From JADLEX01 sp964586775 (lineage in GTDB: Bacteria; Lernaellota; Lernaellaia; JACKCT01), in assembly GCA_964586775.1 (NCBI GenBank), contig CAZPJD010000267.1, positions 1 through 12,966 on the forward strand: DNA of 12,966 nt, given 5' to 3'. The translations under genes and the position numbers were made by a program. Position 1 is the first letter of the stretch. Each line of letters opens with the position of its first letter. Shown one piece after another: positions 7,167 to 12,966 of the stretch. The notes under the pieces are model-generated. The model made no database searches. It was not told the DNA's origin and saw nothing but the letters and a program-made list of their open reading frames with translations.

Positions 7167-8798
7167 ATGTTCTGGCCGACCCTGCTCGAAATCCTGCTTC
7201 TGCTCGGGCTCGCCTTCGTCGTGGGCGCGGGGATGGAGCGGCTTGGGCAAAGCGCCGTCGTCGGCTATCTCATCGCGGGGGTGATCGCGGGTCCGTGGCT
7301 CTTCGCCGAAAACGTCGTTCGCGATCTGTCCGAGCTGGGCGTCTCGCTCCTGCTCTTTTCCATCGGTCTCGAATTTTCGTTCGCGCGTCTGCGTTCGCTC
7401 GGCAAACTCGCGTTCGGCGGCGGCGCGACCCAGGTCGCCGCCACGCTCGTCGTCTTCGCCGCGCCCGTCGCCATATTTCGCGGCGCGGGCGAAGCCGTGG
7501 CATTGGGTGCGATGGCGGCGCTCAGTTCCACCGCCGTGGTCCTGCGCACGCTGGCGGATCGCGCCGAGCTCGACTCGGTGCGCGGGCGCGCGTCGCTCGG
7601 CATCCTGCTCTTTCAGGACATCGCCGTCGTCCCGCTCGTGCTGCTCATCACCGTCATGACCGAGGGCGGCACCTGGCTCGACGTGGCGAAAACCGTCGGA
7701 CGCACGGTGGCGTCGGCCGCGGCGCTCGCGGGCGCGTTCTGGGCGCTGTTCAACCACGCGGTCCCGCTGCTCTTTCGGCGGCGCGAAGTGGCGAAGAACC
7801 GCGAACTCGTCATCCTGCTCGCCATCGTCTCGGCCGCCGGGTCGATATGGGCGGCGCACGCCGTTGGGCTCTCGCCCGCGCTGGGCGCGTTTTTGGCCGG
7901 CATGCTGCTGGCCGAATCTCCCTTCGCCACGCAGATCCGCGCCGACGTCGGCACGATGCGCACGATCTTCGTCACGCTCTTTTTCACCTCGATCGGCATG
8001 CTCGCCGATCCGCGCTGGGTGATCGAACACTGGACGTGGGTGCTGCCGGGGCTGATCGGCGTGTTCGCGGGCAAGACCCTTGTCGTCTTCGCCGTGGGTC
8101 GTCTGTTCCGCATGGACGCGCGCAACGCCCTGGCCACGGGCATCACCCTCGCGCAGGTCGGGGAGTTTTCGTTCGTGCTCGCCACCATCGCGAGTGCGGG
8201 CGGACTGTTCGGCGAGGACGTATTCGCCTTCGCGGTGAGCGTGACGATGCTCTCGCTCTTTTTCGGGCCGGTCATGGTCGGCGCCGCGCAGGGCGTCGCG
8301 GACCAATTGTTGGGGTGGATCGCCGATCGCCGGGGTGCGTCGTTCATCACGCCCGAGCTCACACGCAAGATCGAGCTGCGCTCGGTGCTGGTGATCGGTT
8401 ACGGGCCCGCCGGACGGGCCGTGGCGCGGGCGCTGGTGGAGCGCGGCGAGCGCACAGTGGTGCTGGAGCAGAACCCCGCTTCGGCCAAGATCGCGCGGCA
8501 CGATGGACTCGCGGTTAAGATGGGAAACGCGGCCCAACCCGAGATTCTGGAGCACGCGGGCGCGCGAACGGCGTGGTGCGTGGTCGTGACGCTGCCCGAC
8601 ACAAAAACGGCGACGACGGTGATCGGCGCGGTGCGTTCGCTCGCCCCGGGGGCCGTGATCGTCGCGCGCGCGCGCTACAACCTGCTCAAGCGCGATCTGG
8701 TGGACGCGGGCGCCGACATCATCGTGGACGAAGAGGAAGAGGTGGGCGAGCGGCTCGCGCTCACCGCCCTGGCGCAGATCGGCAAATCCCCCGCGTAA
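7167..8798 (+). CDS. CPA2 monovalent cation:proton antiporter, KefB/KefC-like, with RCK N domain
   Basis: This 543-residue protein has about 12 predicted membrane helices across residues 5-380, then a cytoplasmic TrkA-N/RCK nucleotide-binding domain (about 405-520). Family signatures are LLFSIGLEF (62-70), LLFQDIAVVPL with Gln150-Asp151 (the conserved ion-path motif of Kef-type exchangers), SPALGAFLAGMLLAES (236-251) and LAQVGEFSF (328-336). The RCK domain begins with a Rossmann GYGPAG (411-416) and has an acidic residue, Glu434, at the end of the second strand, as in NAD(H)-binding RCK domains. Family members exchange K+ or Na+ for H+ across the inner membrane, gated by nucleotide or thiol adducts. 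The C-terminus ends soon after the RCK N domain, so a TrkA-C domain appears absent, and no KefF/KefG-like partner lies nearby. The ATG at 7167 immediately precedes the first helix; the open frame runs far upstream only by codon bias. Confidence 0.92.
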   Translation: MFWPTLLEILLLLGLAFVVGAGMERLGQSAVVGYLIAGVIAGPWLFAENVVRDLSELGVSLLLFSIGLEFSFARLRSLGKLAFGGGATQVAATLVVFAAPVAIFRGAGEAVALGAMAALSSTAVVLRTLADRAELDSVRGRASLGILLFQDIAVVPLVLLITVMTEGGTWLDVAKTVGRTVASAAALAGAFWALFNHAVPLLFRRREVAKNRELVILLAIVSAAGSIWAAHAVGLSPALGAFLAGMLLAESPFATQIRADVGTMRTIFVTLFFTSIGMLADPRWVIEHWTWVLPGLIGVFAGKTLVVFAVGRLFRMDARNALATGITLAQVGEFSFVLATIASAGGLFGEDVFAFAVSVTMLSLFFGPVMVGAAQGVADQLLGWIADRRGASFITPELTRKIELRSVLVIGYGPAGRAVARALVERGERTVVLEQNPASAKIARHDGLAVKMGNAAQPEILEHAGARTAWCVVVTLPDTKTATTVIGAVRSLAPGAVIVARARYNLLKRDLVDAGADIIVDEEEEVGERLALTALAQIGKSPA

Positions 8799-8811
8799 TC
8801 TCACTTTCATG

Positions 8812-8839
8812 TTGCGCCGCGACGCGCGTTCGCTAGGAT
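8812..8839 (+). promoter_or_regulatory. Candidate promoter of the outer-membrane protein gene
   Basis: TTGCGC (8812-8817) and TAGGAT (8834-8839) are spaced 16 nt apart, matching consensus at 3/6 and 4/6. The spacing equals that of the stronger promoter at 2828. Transcription would start near 8846, leaving a leader of about 38 nt that contains a good ribosome site. Confidence 0.4.
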
Positions 8840-8846
8840 GAACGCG
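8825..8846. promoter_or_regulatory. Perfect 7-bp inverted repeat over the putative -10 box (candidate operator)
   Basis: CGCGTTC (8825-8831) is repeated in inverse as GAACGCG (8840-8846) with an 8-nt spacer, GCTAGGAT, that contains the putative -10 hexamer. The symmetry and its position suggest a dimeric repressor site. A short hairpin or weak terminator for the upstream antiporter gene is the alternative; no T tract follows it. Confidence 0.4.
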
Positions 8847-8871
8847 AGTTGCACATCGGATTCACGATCAC

Positions 8872-8877
8872 GGAGGG
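8872..8877 (+). promoter_or_regulatory. Shine-Dalgarno site of the outer-membrane protein gene
   Basis: GGAGGG ends 6 nt before the ATG at 8884 and fixes that start, which also yields a clean signal peptide. Confidence 0.8.
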
Positions 8878-8883
8878 AATGTC

Positions 8884-9954
8884 ATGCGGTCCCGACGGCT
8901 CGTTTGGTGTGTCGTTTTCGCGTTGGCGTGTGTCCTCGCCTCCACGCCCGCGTTCGCGAGAAACCTGAAGAAATTCGCGGACGCGCCCGACAACACGATG
9001 AAGCTGCATCAGCACATCCGGCCTTTCGGTTTCCCCAGCGCCCTGCTCTCCACCAACGTCGGCGTCTATCTCGGTTATTCGTATGCCGAGCTCGCCTACG
9101 CCGACAAGGTCGACTTTGCGCTCTTCAAGGAAGACAGGTTCAAACTGGCGGGTCTCGTGCAGGTCATCGACTTCGAGGCGAAGATGCACGACCGATTCAG
9201 CACCGAGTTCCTGATCTCGGGCAGCCTGAATTCCGGCGCGGACGACCGCAGCGCCCTGATCTTCGGCGGGCAGGGGCTCTATGCGATTTCGGCCATCCCA
9301 AAGGTCAACCTCGTGCGCAACGACAAATGGGGCACGGCGGTGTCGCTGGGCGTCGCGCTCGACTACGATCAGGGCGTGCAGAGCAGCCCCTTCGCGCTGA
9401 TGATTCAGGTGCTCGAAAACGTCAACGATTTCCTGACGGATTTGGCGAACGGCGAGGTCGAGGCGATCGACGAGGACACGTTGGAGGACCTCGTCGAGAT
9501 CAAGCTCGCCGACGCGCTGACCACGACGACGACGACCACCGCGAGCCCGATGATCCTCTATACGCAGACCATCGTTCCGGCGCTGGGCGTTCAGGCGTCG
9601 CTGCGTTACGACTACGGCATCAACGAGGACGTGGACAGCCCGAACGAAGAGGACACCGGCGATCCGCCGACGGGATGGTTCTTCGGCGGCCTCGTGGTGT
9701 ACGACTTTTATCGCGTCTCCAAGGCGGCGTTCGGGCTTCGAGCCGAGGGATTCTACGAGTCGGAAGAGAACGACGAGACCACGTCGAAGCTAACGACCTA
9801 CGCGGGCGGCATCCTCTTCACGGGCCGGCGCAGTCTCGACCTCGGCATGACCGTCTCCTACCAGCAGACGCAGGTCGATTTCGGCGACGACATCATCCCC
9901 GAGATGAACGGCGATTCGTACACGCTGCTGCTGAACATGAAGTACTACTTCTAG
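8884..9954 (+). CDS. Probable outer-membrane beta-barrel protein (unknown function)
   Basis: This 356-residue protein has a classical signal peptide: MRSRR, a hydrophobic core, and a likely signal peptidase I cut after Ala25 in TPAFA. The mature part is rich in amphipathic strand patterns (VGVYLGYSYAELAY, GLVVYDFYRV, AGGILFTGRR, LDLGMTVSYQQTQVDF) and ends YTLLLNMKYYF. That ending is a C-terminal Phe after alternating hydrophobics, the usual recognition signal for BAM-assembled barrels. Residues about 165-220 interrupt the strand pattern with an acidic, helix-prone stretch followed by seven consecutive threonines (213-219). Acidic loops follow (NEDVDSPNEEDTGDPPTG, ESEENDETT). I do not recognise the family and no channel or enzyme function can be read from the sequence. 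It has its own promoter candidate and ribosome site, and a hairpin follows the stop. A soluble periplasmic beta protein is the alternative. Confidence 0.75.
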   Translation: MRSRRLVWCVVFALACVLASTPAFARNLKKFADAPDNTMKLHQHIRPFGFPSALLSTNVGVYLGYSYAELAYADKVDFALFKEDRFKLAGLVQVIDFEAKMHDRFSTEFLISGSLNSGADDRSALIFGGQGLYAISAIPKVNLVRNDKWGTAVSLGVALDYDQGVQSSPFALMIQVLENVNDFLTDLANGEVEAIDEDTLEDLVEIKLADALTTTTTTTASPMILYTQTIVPALGVQASLRYDYGINEDVDSPNEEDTGDPPTGWFFGGLVVYDFYRVSKAAFGLRAEGFYESEENDETTSKLTTYAGGILFTGRRSLDLGMTVSYQQTQVDFGDDIIPEMNGDSYTLLLNMKYYF

Positions 9955-9978
9955 TCCGTCGAAATCGTCGAATTTCGT

Positions 9979-10011
9979 CGCGCCGACCTTGACGGGTCGG
10001 CGCGCTCGTTT
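9979..10011 (+). terminator. GC-rich hairpin, probable terminator of the outer-membrane protein gene
   Basis: A perfect 10-bp stem, CGCGCCGACC (9979-9988) with GGTCGGCGCG (9995-10004), closes the 6-nt loop TTGACG, 24 nt after the stop codon. The downstream T tract is poor (CTCGTTT), so termination may be partial or Rho-aided. A smaller hairpin (CGAAAT/ATTTCG, about 9960-9977) precedes it. The loop also doubles as the -35 element of the next gene's candidate promoter. Confidence 0.55.
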
Positions 10012-10018
10012 CCATGAT
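9989..10018 (+). promoter_or_regulatory. Candidate leaderless promoter of the glycosyltransferase-like gene
   Basis: TTGACG (9989-9994, 5/6 to consensus) and CATGAT (10013-10018, 4/6) are spaced 18 nt apart. The -10 ends 6 nt before the ATG at 10025, and there is no Shine-Dalgarno sequence. Transcription would begin at the start codon. Confidence 0.45.
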
Positions 10019-10024
10019 CGGCCC

Positions 10025-11608
10025 ATGTCGGCCGATTCGTCCCGCCCGAAACGGGGTTACGCCACCGCCTTCGTGCTCGCGCTCATCCTCGCCGCGTTTT
10101 GCGCGCAGAGCATTCCGCGCCGCCACGCCCTGGAAAATCACTACCGGTCGAACGAGGGCATTTACGTCATCAGCGCCGTGATGACGCACTGGGAGATCGA
10201 GTACGGCCATCCCTCCGTCATCGACCTGCTCCGCTGCGGCGACATTTACGCGCCCATGCAGTTCCTGCTCGCACAGCCCCTGCTCGCGCTCGGGCCGACC
10301 AGTTTGGAGGCGCTGCGCCGGTTGAACATCGCGTGGCTCGCGGTGCTGCTCGTTGTCGCCCATTTTGCGGGGGCGCAGCTCACGGGGCGGCGCGAGGGCG
10401 GCTGGCTCGCGGCGCTCGCCGTCGCGACCTTCGGCTCGGTGTACGACTTCGCATGGTACTACAATCAGCTTCTGCTCACGGCTCTTTTTGTCATGGCGTC
10501 GCTCGCGCTGATGTTTTCGAGCGACCAGCTTCGCAACCGAAAACGCGCGGCGCTCGCCGGGCTCGCCATCACCGCCGCGTTTTTGTCGCACCGCGGGAGC
10601 CCGCCGCTCATGCTCGGCCCGCCCATCGCGCTCTTCTCGCTGGCTTCCTGGCGACGCACCCGCGAACTTAAAACGCTCGCGAACGCCGCGCTGATGTTCG
10701 CGATCGCGATCGTCATCGCGTCGCCGCATCTGTACGATTACTACGTGCGCTCCGGACATGTGGTGGGCACCGCCGTTCAGCACGGTGAAAGCTACGTGCT
10801 CAAGGAACTCGCGATGGGTCTTTCGGCCCTCGATCAGTCGGTCGAGTTCTTCCGCCTGCTCGGCTCGTGGCACCTCACACCGGTTGTCGGCATCGCGTGG
10901 ATCGCCGTAGCCGCATGGGCGATCTGGCAGGGGCGTCGCGACGCGCGGTTGCTGGCGCTCGTCGTCGCGGCGATCCTGCCGATGATCTGGCTCGGCCTCT
11001 TCAAAACGAAGAACCGCGACTTCGTGTTTCCCGTCATCCCGTTGTGGGGGCCTCTCGTCGCGGCGGCGGTCTTCGCGCTGCCCGATCGCCTCCGCGCGCG
11101 CGCGGGGTGTGGCGTCGCCGCGGCGCTGGTGATGTGCGGCTGGGTGTGGCCCGCGTGGTCCGAGGGGCGCGGTCCCTCGTATCCCAGCTTCGATCCCATG
11201 TTGGGCACGAGCTGCCACGAGACGATCGACGCGCTCGCGACCGTGCCCGAGGGCGGCGCGATCGTGCTCTACGTCAACGGCCGTGATGAACGCTTCCAAC
11301 CGCTCGGCCGCGATCTGCTGGGGTGCGTGCATCTGTCGCGCCCCGATCTGCGCGCCGCGATGGCCGACTTCGGCGACGCGCTCGACGACACGGCGGCGCT
11401 GGAGGTCTGGGCGATCGCGACGGACGCGCCGGGGCACGACACCGCGCGCCTGCTCGCCGACGCGCAGCTTCGCGTGCCGCCCGAGATCATGGTGCACCAG
11501 CCCAGCGAGCCGCTGCCCGGCGTGGTGCGCCCGCCGCGCCCGCCGAACCGCCGCGTGCTGCCAACGCCGGTCGAGGCGGATCGCACCGTGATGGTGTTCC
11601 TACCTTGA
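10025..11608 (+). CDS. GT-C-type membrane glycosyltransferase-like protein (GT39/ArnT-like)
   Basis: This 527-residue inner-membrane protein has about 9-10 predicted helices between residues 12 and 375, then a soluble, presumably periplasmic domain (about 385-527). The first periplasmic loop has HYRSNEGIYVIS with Glu44, in the place where PMT/ArnT-like enzymes carry their DE catalytic motif. It is followed by YAPMQFLLAQPLLALG, resembling the family's HPPLYY segment. A later loop has FKTKNRDFVFPVIPLWGPLVA (split here as FKTKNRDFVFP and VIPLWGPL), matching the K/R-x-R-Y-x-LP-x-x-P signature after which the last helices follow. Such enzymes transfer sugars from polyprenyl-phosphate donors to lipids or proteins. 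The donor and acceptor are unknown. The first catalytic Asp is replaced by Asn43. An upstream TTG at 9989 would add 12 residues but lies in the terminator loop, so ATG 10025 is preferred. It converges on the lipoprotein gene with 22 bp between stops. Confidence 0.75.
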   Translation: MSADSSRPKRGYATAFVLALILAAFCAQSIPRRHALENHYRSNEGIYVISAVMTHWEIEYGHPSVIDLLRCGDIYAPMQFLLAQPLLALGPTSLEALRRLNIAWLAVLLVVAHFAGAQLTGRREGGWLAALAVATFGSVYDFAWYYNQLLLTALFVMASLALMFSSDQLRNRKRAALAGLAITAAFLSHRGSPPLMLGPPIALFSLASWRRTRELKTLANAALMFAIAIVIASPHLYDYYVRSGHVVGTAVQHGESYVLKELAMGLSALDQSVEFFRLLGSWHLTPVVGIAWIAVAAWAIWQGRRDARLLALVVAAILPMIWLGLFKTKNRDFVFPVIPLWGPLVAAAVFALPDRLRARAGCGVAAALVMCGWVWPAWSEGRGPSYPSFDPMLGTSCHETIDALATVPEGGAIVLYVNGRDERFQPLGRDLLGCVHLSRPDLRAAMADFGDALDDTAALEVWAIATDAPGHDTARLLADAQLRVPPEIMVHQPSEPLPGVVRPPRPPNRRVLPTPVEADRTVMVFLP

Positions 11609-11630
11609 TTGGCCGGATCGCGCCGCCTCG

Positions 11631-12872
11631 TCAGTGGAAGATCGACAGCGAGTTGCCAAGGAAGTTCGAGACGTAAAACCGCCGCCCGTCGGGCGATGCC
11701 GTGAGCGCGGCGGGGTCGTCGCCCGCGGGAATCAGATCGACGAGCGACATCGTCGTGACGTCGATGAGCGCGATGCGATTACCCGCCGCCTCGTCGGACG
11801 CGCCGGGCCGCGCGGGCAGCGTGACCACCAGCATCTTGTTGTCGGGGGTGACGGCGGCGAACTCCGGCGGCGATGGCAAATCGATATCGCGCAGCACCGT
11901 CGGCGGCGAGACGCGGATCACGCTGATCGACGACGAGCGCGTATTCAGGCAGTACACGATCTCTCCGTCGGGATCGACGACGAGCCGCTCGGGACCCTCG
12001 CCCACGTCCAGCTTGCGCGCGAGCGTCGCGCCCGCCACATCGAAGACGCTCACCGTGCCCTCGCCGAAATTCGGCGCGAGCAGCAGCGAATCGCCTTTCA
12101 CGAAGACCGGCTCGCGCGACGTGCGATCGACCGTGAGGCTTTGCGCCACGCGGCCTTCGGCGTCGGCGTTCGGATTGAACAGATAGACCTTGCCCGTGGT
12201 CATTCGCGTGCCGCGCTCGTCGCGAATCCACAGCCCGCCGGTCGCCGCCGCGATCTCGCCCGTTTTTCCGACGGCGATGTAGCCGATGTGACCGGGGAAC
12301 TCGATCGTTCGGTCCACGCCGCGAGTGCCTACGTCCACCACAGTCACGGTCTTGTCCTGCGCGCTCGCGACCAGATAGCGGTTCGTCCCCGGCACGCGCT
12401 CGATGTCCGAGATACTGCGTCCCACGCGGATCGCGTCGCGCCGCCGGCCCGTGGTGGCGTCGAAGACATGCACGAACTGGCCCGCCATGCCCGCCGTCAC
12501 CACGTAGCGGTCGTCCGCCGCGAGATCGACGTAGAACAGGTGCTCGAAGACCGGCCCGAAGGTGTCCTGAATCGACATCGAATCGGGATCGATGACCTGC
12601 AATTCGCCGAGCAGCGCGCACGCGAGCCAGATGCGCCCCCGCCGATCGACCGCCGCGCCCATCGGCCGGCGGCAGGTGGGAATCGCAACGCGCTCCACCG
12701 CGCGCTCCAGGTGGCCGGGGCTGAGCAACTCGTGCCCCTTGGGCACGGCGGCGCGTTCCTCGCCGACCGGCGCGGGCGGCGGGCCCTCTTCGCGCACGCT
12801 CAGATCATCGCAGGCGGCGAGGATGAATGTCGCGGCGAGAAACACGAAAAGCACACGGCAAGAAGCCCTCAC
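11631..12872 (-). CDS. Beta-propeller lipoprotein, YncE/YVTN-like
   Basis: From the GTG at 12872, the 413-residue product starts MRASCRVLFVF, has a short hydrophobic core and a lipobox LAAC with Cys21 as the lipidation site, so it is probably anchored in a membrane of the envelope. Asp at +2 and +3 (CDD) would favour inner-membrane retention by the E. coli rule, which may not hold in this lineage. The mature part has about seven blades of 40-50 residues with the YVTN/YncE pattern: V-D-P-D-G/A-x-x-V-Y then G-x-V-S-V-F/I-D (for example GELQVIDPDS, GQFVHVFDATTG, KTVTVVDVGT, GTVSVFDVAG, SSISVIRVS, NRIALIDVTT, and final DGRRFYVSNFLGNSLSIF). The fold is confident, the ligand is unknown; no enzymatic motif was seen. 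The frame is open to 12953, but that extension is Pro/Gly-rich translation of low-complexity DNA. No ribosome site is visible at the chosen start, so its position is uncertain. Confidence 0.82.
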   Translation of the reverse strand: MRASCRVLFVFLAATFILAACDDLSVREEGPPPAPVGEERAAVPKGHELLSPGHLERAVERVAIPTCRRPMGAAVDRRGRIWLACALLGELQVIDPDSMSIQDTFGPVFEHLFYVDLAADDRYVVTAGMAGQFVHVFDATTGRRRDAIRVGRSISDIERVPGTNRYLVASAQDKTVTVVDVGTRGVDRTIEFPGHIGYIAVGKTGEIAAATGGLWIRDERGTRMTTGKVYLFNPNADAEGRVAQSLTVDRTSREPVFVKGDSLLLAPNFGEGTVSVFDVAGATLARKLDVGEGPERLVVDPDGEIVYCLNTRSSSISVIRVSPPTVLRDIDLPSPPEFAAVTPDNKMLVVTLPARPGASDEAAGNRIALIDVTTMSLVDLIPAGDDPAALTASPDGRRFYVSNFLGNSLSIFH

Positions 12873-12940
12873 CCCCGGCCCCACTACCCCCCCGCGGGGG
12901 AGGGGTGCCCCCAGCCCCCGAGGGGGGGGGGGTGGGCCCC
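12866..12940. repeat. G/C-rich palindromic low-complexity element (REP-like)
   Basis: The stretch begins CCCTCACCCCCGGCCCC, contains an imperfect palindrome centred on CCGCGG (CCCCCCCGC facing GGGGGAGGGG), and continues into further C and G runs, including 11 consecutive G at 12922-12932. The first part resembles, from general knowledge, dispersed CCCTCACCCC/GGGGAGAGGG intergenic repeats in many GC-rich genomes. The second part is homopolymer-rich and may be degraded repeat or unreliable sequence at a contig edge. The start of the lipoprotein gene falls at its left border. Confidence 0.45.
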
Positions 12941-12966
12941 GGTGCGTCACCAAACGCCACCCACCG

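Noticed and set aside
7065..8810. Open frame of 581 codons on the minus strand opposite the antiporter gene
   Set aside because: Composition is extreme (runs of charged residues) and no motif is visible, while the opposite strand encodes a textbook Kef-type protein.
9989..10024. TTG start for the glycosyltransferase-like gene
   Set aside because: It lies in the loop of the hairpin after the previous gene and coincides with a -35 element; the ATG at 10025 leaves a normal N-terminus.
9893..11497. Long open frame (534 codons) on the minus strand opposite the glycosyltransferase-like gene
   Set aside because: Arg/His/Glu-rich low-complexity translation without domains; it is the expected antisense shadow of GC-rich codon bias, and the plus-strand frame has clear membrane helices and family motifs.
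1..12966. Search for mobile elements, CRISPR arrays, toxin-antitoxin pairs, tRNA or rRNA genes
   Set aside because: No transposase or integrase frame, no regularly spaced repeats, no small paired ORFs with ribosome sites and no cloverleaf-like sequence were recognised by eye.

Overview
The window is GC-rich (by eye about two thirds G+C) chromosomal DNA from a Gram-negative bacterium. The Gram-negative call rests on a signal-peptide protein that ends like an outer-membrane beta-barrel (terminal Phe after alternating hydrophobic residues), a lipoprotein signal with an LAAC lipobox, and a membrane-bound hybrid histidine kinase. The gene mix (HDAC-family deacetylase, secreted beta-propellers, membrane-anchored SGNH protein, hybrid kinase) suggests a deltaproteobacterial-grade lineage such as Myxococcota or a related candidate phylum. 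That placement is inference; no marker gene is present. No rRNA, tRNA, CRISPR array, transposase or phage gene was seen.

Layout, left to right. (1) A 5'-truncated secreted repeat protein, probably a beta-propeller (+, 2-1318), converges at 7 bp with (2) a membrane-anchored SGNH/GDSL-type protein (-, 1326-2609). (3) A 281-bp divergent region carries the best promoter in the window and leads into (4) an HDAC-family deacetylase (+, 2891-3934), followed after 8 bp by (5) a farnesyl-diphosphate-synthase-like prenyltransferase (+, 3943-4848). The prenyltransferase overlaps tail-to-tail by 4 bp with (6) a PAS-PAS hybrid histidine kinase (-, 4845-7034). (7) A 132-bp divergent region separates the kinase from (8) a KefB/KefC-like monovalent cation:proton antiporter with an RCK domain (+, 7167-8798). 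(9) A probable outer-membrane protein (+, 8884-9954) follows, with its own promoter and a palindrome over the -10 box. (10) A GC-rich hairpin separates it from (11) a multi-spanning GT-C-type glycosyltransferase-like protein (+, 10025-11608). That gene converges at 22 bp with (12) a seven-bladed YncE/YVTN-like beta-propeller lipoprotein (-, 11631-12872), whose start lies in a G/C-rich low-complexity element at the right end of the window.

The genes do not form one pathway. The only likely operon is deacetylase-prenyltransferase. The rest are individually transcribed housekeeping or envelope genes: ion homeostasis, signalling, isoprenoid supply, envelope sugar or acyl modification, and surface propeller proteins. 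All three convergent junctions are very tight (7 bp, -4 bp, 22 bp) and have no visible terminator. Several starts lack a Shine-Dalgarno sequence and have -10-like boxes 6-7 nt before the ATG, as expected for leaderless transcripts. I found no convincing undescribed defence or mobile system; the interest lies in regulatory architecture and unusual domain details.
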